This document shows positions 27,497 to 35,962 of a stretch of DNA of 64,000 bases, one piece after another (position 1 is the stretch's first letter; each line of letters starts with the position of its first letter). Where the stretch lies: NCBI RefSeq assembly GCF_002000245.1, contig NZ_MTCM01000007.1, positions 62,001 to 126,000 on the forward strand, read 5' to 3'. The stretch is from Sphingobacterium sp. CZ-UAM. GTDB lineage: Bacteria; Bacteroidota; Bacteroidia; Sphingobacteriales; Sphingobacteriaceae. Below the pieces are notes generated by a model that made no database searches, was not told the origin of the DNA, and was given only the letters and a program-made list of their open reading frames with translations. A program made the translations under genes and the position numbers.

Positions 27497-29155
27497 TTAA
27501 ACCGGAAATACCAACGTGAAGGTAGTGCCCTGTCCCAATTGACTTTTTACGGTAATGTCACCACCAATAAACTCGGTGATTTCCTTACAGAACGCCAAAC
27601 CTAAACCAATACTTCCTTGCTGATTATATTGACTTTTTATTCTATAAAACTTTTTGAAGATATTGTTAAACTCCGCCTTTTCAATCCCAATCCCCTCATC
27701 CTTAAAAGTGATAACAAAATTCTTCTTATTTTGTTGTATTGTAATATCCAAGATTTTATGCCCCGCTTTCGAATACTTATAGGCATTGTCTATCATATTC
27801 TGAAACACACTGCTCAACAGTACCGGATCGGCAAGCATTGATGTCCTTACATCAATTTTTGTGCTAATTTTAAAATCAGCATATTTTATTCTCGAAGAAG
27901 CGACCAGATTTTCGGTAAACTCCTCCAGATCAACCTCCTCTTTATTTAATTTAATGGTTTTATTCTCAATTTGGCTAAAAGACAATAATTTATTCATTAA
28001 GTTATTGAGCCGATCAGCCTCCTGATCCAATATATTACCGTACATTTTCCTTTCTTCGTCAGAAAGGACCTGTGCACTCTTAATATTATTTCCCGCAATT
28101 TTTATCACGCTAACAGGTGTTTTAAATTCGTGGGTCAGATTATTAATAAAATCATATTGCAATTTAAAAAGTCTGCCGTTAATTTCTAAATTTCTATAAA
28201 TTAAATATAGAATCGCTATTAAAATAATATAAATTAATGAAATCCCCCCCAATACTGGCCAAAAACTCCGATTTATTTCTTCCGAAAGAAAACTTTTACT
28301 GGACCTGAAAAGCAACTTATAATCCGCCAAAGCTCCCGGTAATGGCATTTCTGTCGAAATTTCATCATTCTCCGGTGTAATAGGAGCTCCCACTAGGGGT
28401 ACAATCTCTACTTTTTCGTAAAGGTTAGCATAACTGTTTTTCACTTCCAGATACATGGGGTCAATCTGAAAGTTGAACATATCCTGTTCATAACCCACAG
28501 TATGATCCAGATTCCCCTCCATAATGGATTTATAAACAATCAGATCATTAACCCTTGGTATATTTAAATAGGTAATCTGCCCTGGCCTGATGGTATAAAA
28601 TACCTTTAATATATCTTTATCTGAAAGCTTCGCATTCGCCTGCAACTTATCGATATAAGTAGCCAGTTTCACCCCTATGTTATTGATTTCCTCGGAATGC
28701 AGCGCCATTTGCCCCCGATCAAGAATGGTATTTTTATTCAATCCCGATCGCGATATTGAAAAAAAGGTAATGGTTTTGGGTTGGATCCGCAGGTTATTAA
28801 CGATAAAACCATAGTTCAAATTATGATCATTGTTGAATTGCAGATCAAAAAAACCAATTTCCCGTACAAATGGATAAGAACTTAAAATACTGTATGCATA
28901 TTTCCCTGCTTGCACAGAATCCAGAAAACCCTGGTAAAAAGAAACTTCAGGGATTCTATTTTGGAAAAAGTCGTTAAAAGGAATCAGCGTCTGATCAAAA
29001 ATCTCAGATTTACGGTTCGTAAATTCATTCTTTATGTGAGATTCAGTATAATTTCTGGATAGAAAAAGCGCAAAAATATAAAGACCACTGATGACGATAA
29101 AAAACACCAACAATAACCCATAATTTTTTCGGTAGCTGTATTTTTCTGCTTTCAT
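27497..29155 (-). CDS. Membrane sensor histidine kinase
   Basis: This 552-residue kinase has a first membrane segment (about 13-32), a large periplasmic sensor region of about 260 residues that I do not recognise, a second membrane segment (about 300-322), a HisKA helix with the phosphoacceptor in NLTHEFKTPVS, and an HATPase domain with N box NMIDNAYKYS, G1 FKDEGIGIE and G2 GSIGLGLAF. It starts only 9 bases after the stop of an S9-peptidase-like lipoprotein gene, so the two are co-translated or at least co-transcribed. This placement suggests the lipoprotein supplies or modulates its signal. The response regulator follows. Confidence 0.95.
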   Translation of the reverse strand: MKAEKYSYRKNYGLLLVFFIVISGLYIFALFLSRNYTESHIKNEFTNRKSEIFDQTLIPFNDFFQNRIPEVSFYQGFLDSVQAGKYAYSILSSYPFVREIGFFDLQFNNDHNLNYGFIVNNLRIQPKTITFFSISRSGLNKNTILDRGQMALHSEEINNIGVKLATYIDKLQANAKLSDKDILKVFYTIRPGQITYLNIPRVNDLIVYKSIMEGNLDHTVGYEQDMFNFQIDPMYLEVKNSYANLYEKVEIVPLVGAPITPENDEISTEMPLPGALADYKLLFRSSKSFLSEEINRSFWPVLGGISLIYIILIAILYLIYRNLEINGRLFKLQYDFINNLTHEFKTPVSVIKIAGNNIKSAQVLSDEERKMYGNILDQEADRLNNLMNKLLSFSQIENKTIKLNKEEVDLEEFTENLVASSRIKYADFKISTKIDVRTSMLADPVLLSSVFQNMIDNAYKYSKAGHKILDITIQQNKKNFVITFKDEGIGIEKAEFNNIFKKFYRIKSQYNQQGSIGLGLAFCKEITEFIGGDITVKSQLGQGTTFTLVFPV

Positions 29156-29164
29156 ATGCTGTCT

Positions 29165-31051
29165 CTAGTCTGCTAGATATTTTGCCAAAAACCGCTCCAG
29201 TTCATTATAATAGCCAAATACATTCTCATCTTTTTTAAAGGTTCTATCTTCATCCTCCTTCAGAAGATACTGTACAGGAATATTGTTGTTCTTTAACTTC
29301 TGAACAAATTGATTTGCATCTGTTACAGAACTAAACCGGTCCTTTCCGCCCTGAACCAATAACACGGGTATCCTTACTTTATCCGAATGGAACACCGGTG
29401 AAATATTTTTAAACAATTCCGCTTCCCGGATAGGATTGCCAACAATCTGATACATCTTCTGCACATAAGATTTGAAATAAGGTGGGATGTCCCGAAAGTA
29501 GGTGAATAGGTTCGTATATCCCGAATAAGAAACCGCGCATTTATAAAGATCCGAATTGAAACAAGCTGCGTGAAGAGCTGAATATCCCCCAAATCCTTTT
29601 CCAACAATGGCAATTCGATTCTTATCCGCTATCCCCTCCTTAATCAACCACTTCACCCCATCGGTAATGTCATCTTGAATTTTTCCGCCCCATTCTTTAA
29701 AACCCGCTGTCCAAAACTTCTTTCCGAATCCTGTTGAGCCTCTATAATTCATCTGAAAAACCAAATACCCTCTGTTTGCCAAAAATTGTGCCTCATTATC
29801 GAAGCCCCATACTTCACGACCATTAGGGCCATCGTGTGGCAATACCACCATTGGCAGATCTTTTCGATTCGAATGCACTGGGTAGGTCAGGTATCCAGAT
29901 ATTTCTACCCCATCCCGTGCTTTATAAGTAACAAACTCGTTGGGTGACAATTCTTTATCTTTAAGATCGGAATTATTGTCCGTTAACTTGGTTAGCTCTT
30001 TCGTAATAAAATCATAAAAATAAATTCCTCCCGGATTAACATCGGTATAAGTTTTAATGATTACTTTTTCCCCGGAAGCATCAGTATTGAGTACCTGGAA
30101 TTCAAAACCATCTATTTGCTTGGACAATTCATTATATTTTTGCTTTGTTTGCTCATCGAAGAAATGTCTGTTTTGCCTTGAAGTTGTATAATTTACAAAC
30201 AACAGGCGATTCAGTTCCGAGAAATAACCTCCTGGGCTTACGTCCACGGCTTTATGGCTAAACAATTCTCCCAACTCCCGTTCATCGACCAGATCATAGC
30301 TTACTAAGGCTAATTTATCACGATCGATGTTCGATAAGGCATAGATAATACGATTTGAACTATCTTTATAACCCAGCGGAGTAAAACTACTTTCTACGTC
30401 ACAACGTATGATTTCCTTAAAAGGTTCTTGCTCAGAAGGGCGAAAAAGAACAGACTGCTGTACGGAATCATTGGCGATAGCCAAACGTATCTGCCCATCA
30501 TTGGAAGCGATCCAGGAACTCATATTGCCTGGGTTTTGCAGGATTCGTTCACGCGGTCTACCATCCAGATAAATGCGGTATAGATCAAAAAAGGAGGAGT
30601 CCCGATCATTGATACCCGCCACAAAACTCTCCCCACCCGATGCGATCGAATGAATCCATCTAAACCGTGCACGCACAGGTTTGATTAATGCCCAGATCTT
30701 TTCGGTGTTTATATCCACAGCATACAAACGCAAACTATCCTGCGAAGATTGCTCTGTTAAAAAAGAAATTTTGGAATCATTATTCCAGGCAAAGGATTTG
30801 ACGTTGATATCATTCTGATAGGTTAATTGTTTGGAGCTATCCCGATGTTTCAAATCGATCAAATAGATATTCTTACAATGATTATCCATGCCGATATAGG
30901 CAATAAACCGACCGTTGGGAGAAATCTTAAAATTTGATTTTTCAGGTGTAGAAAAGAACTGGTTGATGGGTATAGGATCAACCTTATGTTGTTGACATCC
31001 CAACATAGTCAATGCACAAAAAAATAAAACAGTCCAAAATTGCAACCTCAT
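29165..31051 (-). CDS. S9-peptidase-like lipoprotein lacking catalytic Ser and His
   Basis: The start at 31051 opens on a lipoprotein signal (MRLQFWTVLF...TMLGC, lipobox LGC); the 628-residue chain has an N-terminal beta-propeller-like half (about 35-380) and a C-terminal alpha/beta-hydrolase domain of prolyl oligopeptidase type (about 385-628). The nucleophile elbow, normally GxSxGG, reads VGKGFGGYSALH, with Gly (residue 486) where Ser belongs. The acid Asp is kept (QGGKDRF, residue 571). Thirty-two residues further, exactly where DPP4-type enzymes have His, there is Arg (DEDRTF, residue 603). It should therefore be inactive as a peptidase but may still bind peptides. It lies 9 bases upstream of a histidine kinase gene. 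Confidence 0.88.
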   Translation of the reverse strand: MRLQFWTVLFFCALTMLGCQQHKVDPIPINQFFSTPEKSNFKISPNGRFIAYIGMDNHCKNIYLIDLKHRDSSKQLTYQNDINVKSFAWNNDSKISFLTEQSSQDSLRLYAVDINTEKIWALIKPVRARFRWIHSIASGGESFVAGINDRDSSFFDLYRIYLDGRPRERILQNPGNMSSWIASNDGQIRLAIANDSVQQSVLFRPSEQEPFKEIIRCDVESSFTPLGYKDSSNRIIYALSNIDRDKLALVSYDLVDERELGELFSHKAVDVSPGGYFSELNRLLFVNYTTSRQNRHFFDEQTKQKYNELSKQIDGFEFQVLNTDASGEKVIIKTYTDVNPGGIYFYDFITKELTKLTDNNSDLKDKELSPNEFVTYKARDGVEISGYLTYPVHSNRKDLPMVVLPHDGPNGREVWGFDNEAQFLANRGYLVFQMNYRGSTGFGKKFWTAGFKEWGGKIQDDITDGVKWLIKEGIADKNRIAIVGKGFGGYSALHAACFNSDLYKCAVSYSGYTNLFTYFRDIPPYFKSYVQKMYQIVGNPIREAELFKNISPVFHSDKVRIPVLLVQGGKDRFSSVTDANQFVQKLKNNNIPVQYLLKEDEDRTFKKDENVFGYYNELERFLAKYLAD

Positions 31052-31178
31052 AATCCCAAATGCGTCCTTATCAATTAACCCAAATATTGTAATTAAATAG
31101 CAAATTGCAGTCAATGCAACCTTATTTTTACAAGATATAGTAATTAAACGTAATATTCAAAAATAGCTTATAAAACCG

Positions 31179-31186
31179 TACTTTTG
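31179..31186 (+). promoter_or_regulatory. -7 element of DUF4286 gene, near-leaderless
   Basis: TACTTTTG matches TAnnTTTG and ends only three bases before the ATG at 31190. Transcription from it would start at or just after the A of the start codon, implying a leaderless message. No clear TTG is seen 20 nt upstream. Confidence 0.45.
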
Positions 31187-31189
31187 TTT

Positions 31190-31480
31190 ATGTTTTTATA
31201 CAATGTATCTGTTATAGCAGAAGAAACGGTTCATCGTGATATCGTTTCCTGGATTCAGGATAATATCGTGCAATCCCAAAAGTTCCAAGTGCATTTTCTG
31301 GAAATGCTCCAGTCTCCCCATGAAGGGATGACTTATTGTATTCAAGTGGTTTTACCCTCAGAGGAACATATAGCAGACTTCCAGCAGGTACATTTGATCC
31401 CCTTACAACAATTCATTTCAGAGCTGTACAAGGATAAAGTTTTCCTTTTCGACAGCACCATGAAGTATTTAAAAAAATAA
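31190..31480 (+). CDS. DUF4286 family small protein
   Basis: This 96-residue protein begins MFLYNVSVIAEETVH and keeps the DUF4286 pattern of a ferredoxin-like alpha/beta fold with a central EGMTYCIQVVLP strand. The ATG at 31190 is preferred over the TTG at 31184 because relatives begin with the same MxLYN motif and the TTG lies in the -7 box. The family is widespread in Bacteroidota with no assigned function. Its last codons and stop lie inside a 54-bp palindrome that forms the terminator. Confidence 0.82.
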   Translation: MFLYNVSVIAEETVHRDIVSWIQDNIVQSQKFQVHFLEMLQSPHEGMTYCIQVVLPSEEHIADFQQVHLIPLQQFISELYKDKVFLFDSTMKYLKK

Positions 31481-31515
31481 AGAGCTATATAGCTCTTTAT
31501 TTTTTTAAATACTTC
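31462..31515. terminator. 54-bp perfect palindrome, bidirectional terminator
   Basis: Every base from 31462 to 31515 pairs with its mirror partner, giving 27-bp arms with no spacer (centre GAGCTAT/ATAGCTC). The arms contain A/T runs, so each strand ends in a T tract. It overlaps the last six codons and the stop of the DUF4286 gene and ends 18 bases before the stop of the converging DUF983 gene; it should stop transcription from both sides. Confidence 0.9.
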
Positions 31516-31532
31516 TATAAATTAAATTATTC

Positions 31533-31964
31533 TCAATTCTTCTTATTTGCTCTGGCTTCCTGATCCTTTTCACCGATTTCCAACGCTAGTTCGTAGCGTG
31601 GATCATAACTTATTTTCGGTGTTAAGAAATGTAGTAAGATCAAGCGGGCATATCTAAAATTAAAGGGTGCAAAAATTAAGATGGTAATTGCCAGGCCTGC
31701 CAAATAGAACCAAGGGGACTCACTTCCGGTCAAGATGGCGATAGCAACCGAGACGGATACAATTTCAGCAACAGAAAGGGCATAACTGACATACATCGCC
31801 GCATAGAAATAGCCCGGCTCAACCTCGTATTTAACACCACAGTGCGGGCATACCTCATTCATCTGCTGCTTCCTCAGGCTGTAAACCTTTCCTTCAAATA
31901 CATTTCCAACATGACATTTAGGGCATTTGGAATGAATCATTGCATGAAATTTAGATGTGGGCAT
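31533..31964 (-). CDS. DUF983 membrane protein with zinc-ribbon
   Basis: This 143-residue protein starts with two CxxC pairs (CPKCHVGNVF, about 14-17, and CPHCGVKYE, about 38-41), a rubredoxin-like zinc knuckle, followed by FYAAMYVSYALSVAE and two membrane segments (about 58-105). This is the DUF983 layout, found in many proteobacteria and Bacteroidota with unknown function. It lies 6 bases downstream of an 87-residue membrane protein gene, and the two should be co-transcribed. Confidence 0.88.
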   Translation of the reverse strand: MPTSKFHAMIHSKCPKCHVGNVFEGKVYSLRKQQMNEVCPHCGVKYEVEPGYFYAAMYVSYALSVAEIVSVSVAIAILTGSESPWFYLAGLAITILIFAPFNFRYARLILLHFLTPKISYDPRYELALEIGEKDQEARANKKN

Positions 31965-31970
31965 CAGATT

Positions 31971-32234
31971 TTATTTTATCTCGTTAATAAATTTTTTAGT
32001 CGGCGGATTCTTTTTACGGTATTTTTTATACCATAGATACCCCAGTCCAGCAGCTGCCAAATAGGGAATCACCAATAGAAACAAGATCCCATCATTCAAA
32101 CCCCGGCCTTGCATATTGCCTTCCTTGGTAGAATTTTCAGCATTCAATGTACACATTGCGCATTGAGCGCTTGAAATAGATACCGTTGAGCAGCTTAGCG
32201 TAAATATTACGAGTAGATATTTAAACCATTTCAT
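31971..32234 (-). CDS. Small membrane protein with CxxC motif
   Basis: This 87-residue protein has a signal peptide (MKWFKYLL...SISSAQ) followed by CAMC and TLNAENS, and one membrane segment near the C-terminus (about 48-68) with a Lys-rich tail. Small proteins of this pattern occur next to DUF983 genes in Bacteroidota; function is unknown. Because of the CxxC it might bind metal or take part in thiol chemistry, which is an inference. A TAACTTTG box lies three bases before the ATG, so the message may be leaderless. Confidence 0.7.
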   Translation of the reverse strand: MKWFKYLLVIFTLSCSTVSISSAQCAMCTLNAENSTKEGNMQGRGLNDGILFLLVIPYLAAAGLGYLWYKKYRKKNPPTKKFINEIK

Positions 32235-32238
32235 AGTA

Positions 32239-32246
32239 CAAAGTTA
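32239..32246 (-). promoter_or_regulatory. -7 element, near-leaderless, for small membrane protein gene
   Basis: CAAAGTTA on the plus strand is TAACTTTG on the minus strand (TAnnTTTG). Its last base is 4 nt from the start codon, so transcription would begin at about the ATG. Confidence 0.45.
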
Positions 32247-32261
32247 CTGAAAATTTAGTGA

Positions 32262-32963
32262 TTAGCGTGCCAGTGCTTCAAATTTGTCCCAAAAACCATC
32301 TTGCGGCAATGAGGCTATCAATTCCATCTGTTCTTTTTTAATGGGATGTGTAAACACTAATGACCGCGAGTGCAAACAGATGCTTCCCATGGAACTTCCT
32401 CTTGGATATCCGTATTTATTATCGCCAACAATAGGACAACCCATTGCAGCGAGTTGCGCCCGAATCTGATGTGTACGGCCTGTCAACGGTTCAACCTGTA
32501 ATAAATAGAATCCGTTTAATTCACCCACGATGGCATAGTCCAATTCCGCGTAGGTACCGCCCTTTACCTCCCGGGGAAAAGCTTTGGTGACTCTCGTCTG
32601 TCTATTTCGAATCAACCAGTTGATCAATTTACCCTCAGCCATACGCGGGCGTTGCCGCACAATCGCAAAATAAGTTTTTTTCACAGTTCGGTCCTGGAAG
32701 AACTTATTCATACGTTCGAGAGCTTTACTTGTTTTCGCAAAAAGAATCATACCACTCACTGGCCTATCTAAACGATGGATAACCCCCACAAACGCTTCAT
32801 TAGGCTTGTTATACTTCTTTTTCAGGTAATTCTTTACCATGTCCTCTAAAGAAAGATCCCCGGTTTCGTCCACCTGCACAATATCGCCTGCTCTTTTATT
32901 AATCGCTATCAGGTGATTATCTTCAAAAATCACCTCTTTATCTGTAATTTCAGATTTATTCAT
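32262..32963 (-). CDS. RluA family pseudouridine synthase
   Basis: This 233-residue enzyme has the RluA signature HRLDRPVSGMILFAKT (about 63-78), whose Asp is the catalytic residue, and later motifs RTHQIRAQLAAMGCPIVGD (about 170-188). There is no N-terminal S4 domain. It isomerises uridine to pseudouridine in rRNA or tRNA; the target is not predictable. It lies 27 bases upstream of the small CxxC protein gene, so the two may share a transcript, although that gene seems to have its own promoter. Confidence 0.93.
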   Translation of the reverse strand: MNKSEITDKEVIFEDNHLIAINKRAGDIVQVDETGDLSLEDMVKNYLKKKYNKPNEAFVGVIHRLDRPVSGMILFAKTSKALERMNKFFQDRTVKKTYFAIVRQRPRMAEGKLINWLIRNRQTRVTKAFPREVKGGTYAELDYAIVGELNGFYLLQVEPLTGRTHQIRAQLAAMGCPIVGDNKYGYPRGSSMGSICLHSRSLVFTHPIKKEQMELIASLPQDGFWDKFEALAR

Positions 32964-33107
32964 TTCTTCTAAACTAAAAGCTTACTCAAACATCCGTTAT
33001 TTAAATATAATCGGATTGAAATACCATATGAATTACTACCTATAAAAACCTGTTTGATTTGTTTAAATTTCAAACAGTCCTTGTCTTTAATGGCATATGC
33101 TATCAGA

Positions 33108-33141
33108 AAAAAAGGCTCTACGCAAGCGTAAAGCCTTTTCA
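33108..33141 (-). terminator. Rho-independent terminator of the Mla operon
   Basis: AAAAAGGCT-C-TACGC and GCGTA-A-AGCCTTTT pair with one mismatch around a tiny loop, and the minus strand continues into a T run. It lies 20 bases beyond the MCE gene stop. Confidence 0.8.
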
Positions 33142-33158
33142 TATCTTCTTACTCAAAT

Positions 33159-34163
33159 TTACTGTGCACTATCTGCTTTAAGCTCTTCTGCTTTTTTAGC
33201 GTTCTCTTTCATTTTTTTCTTAAAGAAGCCGCGTAACAAGAAGTTATGTTGCAAAGCTTCCATATTTTCATCCAACTTTTCAGTACTTGAATTCAGATTA
33301 TTGATCGCTGACTTAATTTGGTTTGCTGAGGCAGGATCGTTCAATAAAACCCCTACCGCATTATCCTTGTCATTCAGTCGGCTGGAGGCATTATTCAAGT
33401 TATTGATCAATGCATTTGCAGTCTGAGAGACACCTTGCAATTGCGCTGCAGACTGGCGCAAATTCGAAAATATCGCAGTATCCGTAGTCAAATCATGAAT
33501 CAACCCTTTATTGCTATTCAGCGAATTTGTTAGCGTAACCAAGTTGGCAGACGCTTTATTTGCATTATTCATTGCTGCACTGATCGACAGTAAACTCGCA
33601 CGTAAGGTATTCACCATTGCCGTATCAGTCAACATTGCACCGACCATACCTTTACCATCAGCCAAACCACGTGATATCTCAACAAAGTCCGTTGTAATTT
33701 TCGCCAGGTTCTCATTATTTACCTGCAATGTCTCCATCATGGCCTCCATGTCTGCGGTTTTCGCTGATCTTAAAAAATCACCCGTTTCCACCGTAGGTGC
33801 ATTCTGAGACCCTCCTGAAATAACCACAATCTTATTACCGATCAGTCCATCAGAACCCAATTTCGTAACAGCATCCTTACGGATATATTCTGCGGATTTC
33901 TCCTCAATGGTCAAAACAACTTCGACATCCTGTACGCTTTTAAAATGAATATTTTTAATAATACCCACCTTAACTCCGGAAAACCAGACATTACTCCCTA
34001 CTTTCAATCCTGCAACATCAGGAAATGACGTCGTGATCTCGATGTTTTTTGTAAATTTCTTCTGTTGACTGCCCAAAATAAAAATCCCGGCCAAAAGAAT
34101 CAATACGCCTAAAAAAACAAAAATGCCAACTATGATTGCTCTTTTATTTTCTGCCTTACTCAT
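33159..34163 (-). CDS. MCE domain protein (MlaD-like)
   Basis: This 334-residue protein has one N-terminal membrane segment (about 9-29) and an MCE domain (about 35-115, TSFPDVAGLKVGSNVWFSG with the typical KVG turn), followed by a long alpha-helical region (about 130-300). MCE proteins form hexamers that carry lipids between the inner and outer membranes. It completes an operon with the ATPase and permease: 5 bases separate it from the ATPase gene. Substrate is phospholipid by analogy with Mla; not shown by sequence. Confidence 0.92.
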   Translation of the reverse strand: MSKAENKRAIIVGIFVFLGVLILLAGIFILGSQQKKFTKNIEITTSFPDVAGLKVGSNVWFSGVKVGIIKNIHFKSVQDVEVVLTIEEKSAEYIRKDAVTKLGSDGLIGNKIVVISGGSQNAPTVETGDFLRSAKTADMEAMMETLQVNNENLAKITTDFVEISRGLADGKGMVGAMLTDTAMVNTLRASLLSISAAMNNANKASANLVTLTNSLNSNKGLIHDLTTDTAIFSNLRQSAAQLQGVSQTANALINNLNNASSRLNDKDNAVGVLLNDPASANQIKSAINNLNSSTEKLDENMEALQHNFLLRGFFKKKMKENAKKAEELKADSAQ

Positions 34164-34168
34164 GTATA

Positions 34169-34942
34169 TTATAGAATAAAATTATAATTATAAAACGCTC
34201 TTACCCGTGCGTCATCTGTATCAAAAATTTCCTCAAAAGACCCCTGTCTTTCAAATTTACCGTCCAATAACATCACAATACGATCACCCACTTCTTTTGC
34301 ACAGGCCAAATCGTGTGTAATAATAATCGACGAAGTCTTATACCGCTCCTGAACCTCATTGATCAATCCATTGATATCTAAGCAAGTGATCGGATCCAGT
34401 CCAGCTGTAGGTTCATCATACATCATGATCTCCGGCCTAAGGATTAAGGTACGTGCAATACCAATCCGCTTCCGTTGGCCTCCGGACAGCTCAGACGGCA
34501 TTTGGTTGATAGCCTGCGATAGTCCCACGCCATCCAAAACTTCTTCCACCGCATGATTGATCTCAGCTCGTGTTAGATTCCGTTTATTTCTCACCAATGG
34601 AAACTCCAGATTCTCACGAACCGTCATACTATCATAAAGCGCGCTATTTTGGAAAGAAAAACCAATTTTCAATCGTAATTCACGCAACTGACGATCATTT
34701 AAAGTGGTAACAGAATCACCCAATACATCAATTGTACCTTCGTCAGGCTTCAATAATCCCGAAATCAGCTTGATCAATACGGATTTACCTGTACCCGAAC
34801 GTCCCAATACCACAAGGTTTTCCTCTTTATATAAATCCAGGTTAACCTGCCGAAGTACATGGTTATCCCCAAAAGATTTACTCACATTTCTGATTTCAAT
34901 GACTGATTGAGAATGATCTATATTTAGTTTAGTCTTTTCCAT
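34169..34942 (-). CDS. ABC transporter ATP-binding protein (MlaF-like)
   Basis: This 257-residue ATPase has Walker A GRSGTGKSVLIK (about 48-59), Q-loop FSFQNSALYDSM, signature LSGGQRKRIGIARTL, Walker B IMMYDEPTAGLD and switch His in ITHDL. The GRSGTGKSVL and QNSALYDSM forms are typical of the MlaF/Ttg2A group that partners MlaE and MCE proteins. It sits between the permease and MCE genes with gaps of 6 and 5 bases, forming a three-gene operon for lipid trafficking. Confidence 0.94.
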   Translation of the reverse strand: MEKTKLNIDHSQSVIEIRNVSKSFGDNHVLRQVNLDLYKEENLVVLGRSGTGKSVLIKLISGLLKPDEGTIDVLGDSVTTLNDRQLRELRLKIGFSFQNSALYDSMTVRENLEFPLVRNKRNLTRAEINHAVEEVLDGVGLSQAINQMPSELSGGQRKRIGIARTLILRPEIMMYDEPTAGLDPITCLDINGLINEVQERYKTSSIIITHDLACAKEVGDRIVMLLDGKFERQGSFEEIFDTDDARVRAFYNYNFIL

Positions 34943-34948
34943 ATACCT

Positions 34949-35707
34949 CTATCCAAAGAACGACAAAATCTGAACAATAATTATCTCCTCAATAAAGACA
35001 AGAAACATCGAAGCAACTACGGCGGCATTGGCTGCCTTACCTACGCCTTCAGTACCCTTAGAGGAAAAATACCCACAATAGCAGCTGACAGCCCCAATGG
35101 TAAAGCCAAATATCACTGCACGCAATACCATAGCACCTAAATCCTTAAAGGCGATTGTTTCAAATACCTGTGTAAAAAAACTTAAAAAACTCAAATCATC
35201 TTTACTCATCATACTCAAATAACCACCCAAAAGGCCAATACCTGCCACATAAAAACATAGCACAGGAATACCGATAGTTGTAGCTAAAATTCTACTTACA
35301 ATCAAATATTTATAAGGATTAGTTCCTGACACCTCCATTGCATCGATCTGCTCCGTCACATTCATAGAACTTAATTCAGCCCCAATCTGCGACCCCACTT
35401 TACCCGATGCTATCAAAGCAGTTACCAAGGGCGCTAAGGCACGAACAATCGCAATTGAAATTAACGATGGCAACATGGAGGTTGCACCAAATTCTTCCAA
35501 GGAAGGACGCGATTGTTTCGTAAAAACAAAACCAACAATAAATCCGGTTAAGCTGATCAAAGGCAAAGATTTATAGCCGATTTCATAGCACTGGCGTATA
35601 ATTTCTTTGAATTCATATGGTGGAGTTACTAATTCGCGCCAAAACCGTAATAAAAAACGATGAATGTTTGCGAATTCTAGAAAAAAAGTCTGAAGTTTTT
35701 TAGCCAT
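34949..35707 (-). CDS. MlaE-type ABC permease
   Basis: This 252-residue inner-membrane permease has five hydrophobic segments and the MlaE/YrbE signatures ALVTALIASGKVGSQIGAEL (about 95-114) and EQIDAMEVSGTNPYKYL (about 119-135). MlaE works with the MlaF ATPase and an MCE protein to move phospholipids between inner and outer membrane. It is the first gene of the operon. The 255 bases upstream, shared with the divergent DUF6600-like gene, show no clear TAnnTTTG box. Confidence 0.94.
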   Translation of the reverse strand: MAKKLQTFFLEFANIHRFLLRFWRELVTPPYEFKEIIRQCYEIGYKSLPLISLTGFIVGFVFTKQSRPSLEEFGATSMLPSLISIAIVRALAPLVTALIASGKVGSQIGAELSSMNVTEQIDAMEVSGTNPYKYLIVSRILATTIGIPVLCFYVAGIGLLGGYLSMMSKDDLSFLSFFTQVFETIAFKDLGAMVLRAVIFGFTIGAVSCYCGYFSSKGTEGVGKAANAAVVASMFLVFIEEIIIVQILSFFG

Positions 35708-35962
35708 TTAAAAATATGTCTATGTCAAATTAATGTGTCATAAAACACCTCATATGCTCAACAAACACGTAACAATTCGAGCGGTAAAGGTAAATAAAAA
35801 ATATGTATCTAAAATTGTCGTTTATGTAAAAAGATCATCAATTTGACTTTTATATAAAAAAAATCAGATTTAGTATGTACTGATTAAACCATTAATACGT
35901 TATGCTGTCATAATAACAAAGACAACAGCATAGAGTTTTGTCGTACTTAAAATATTACGAAG

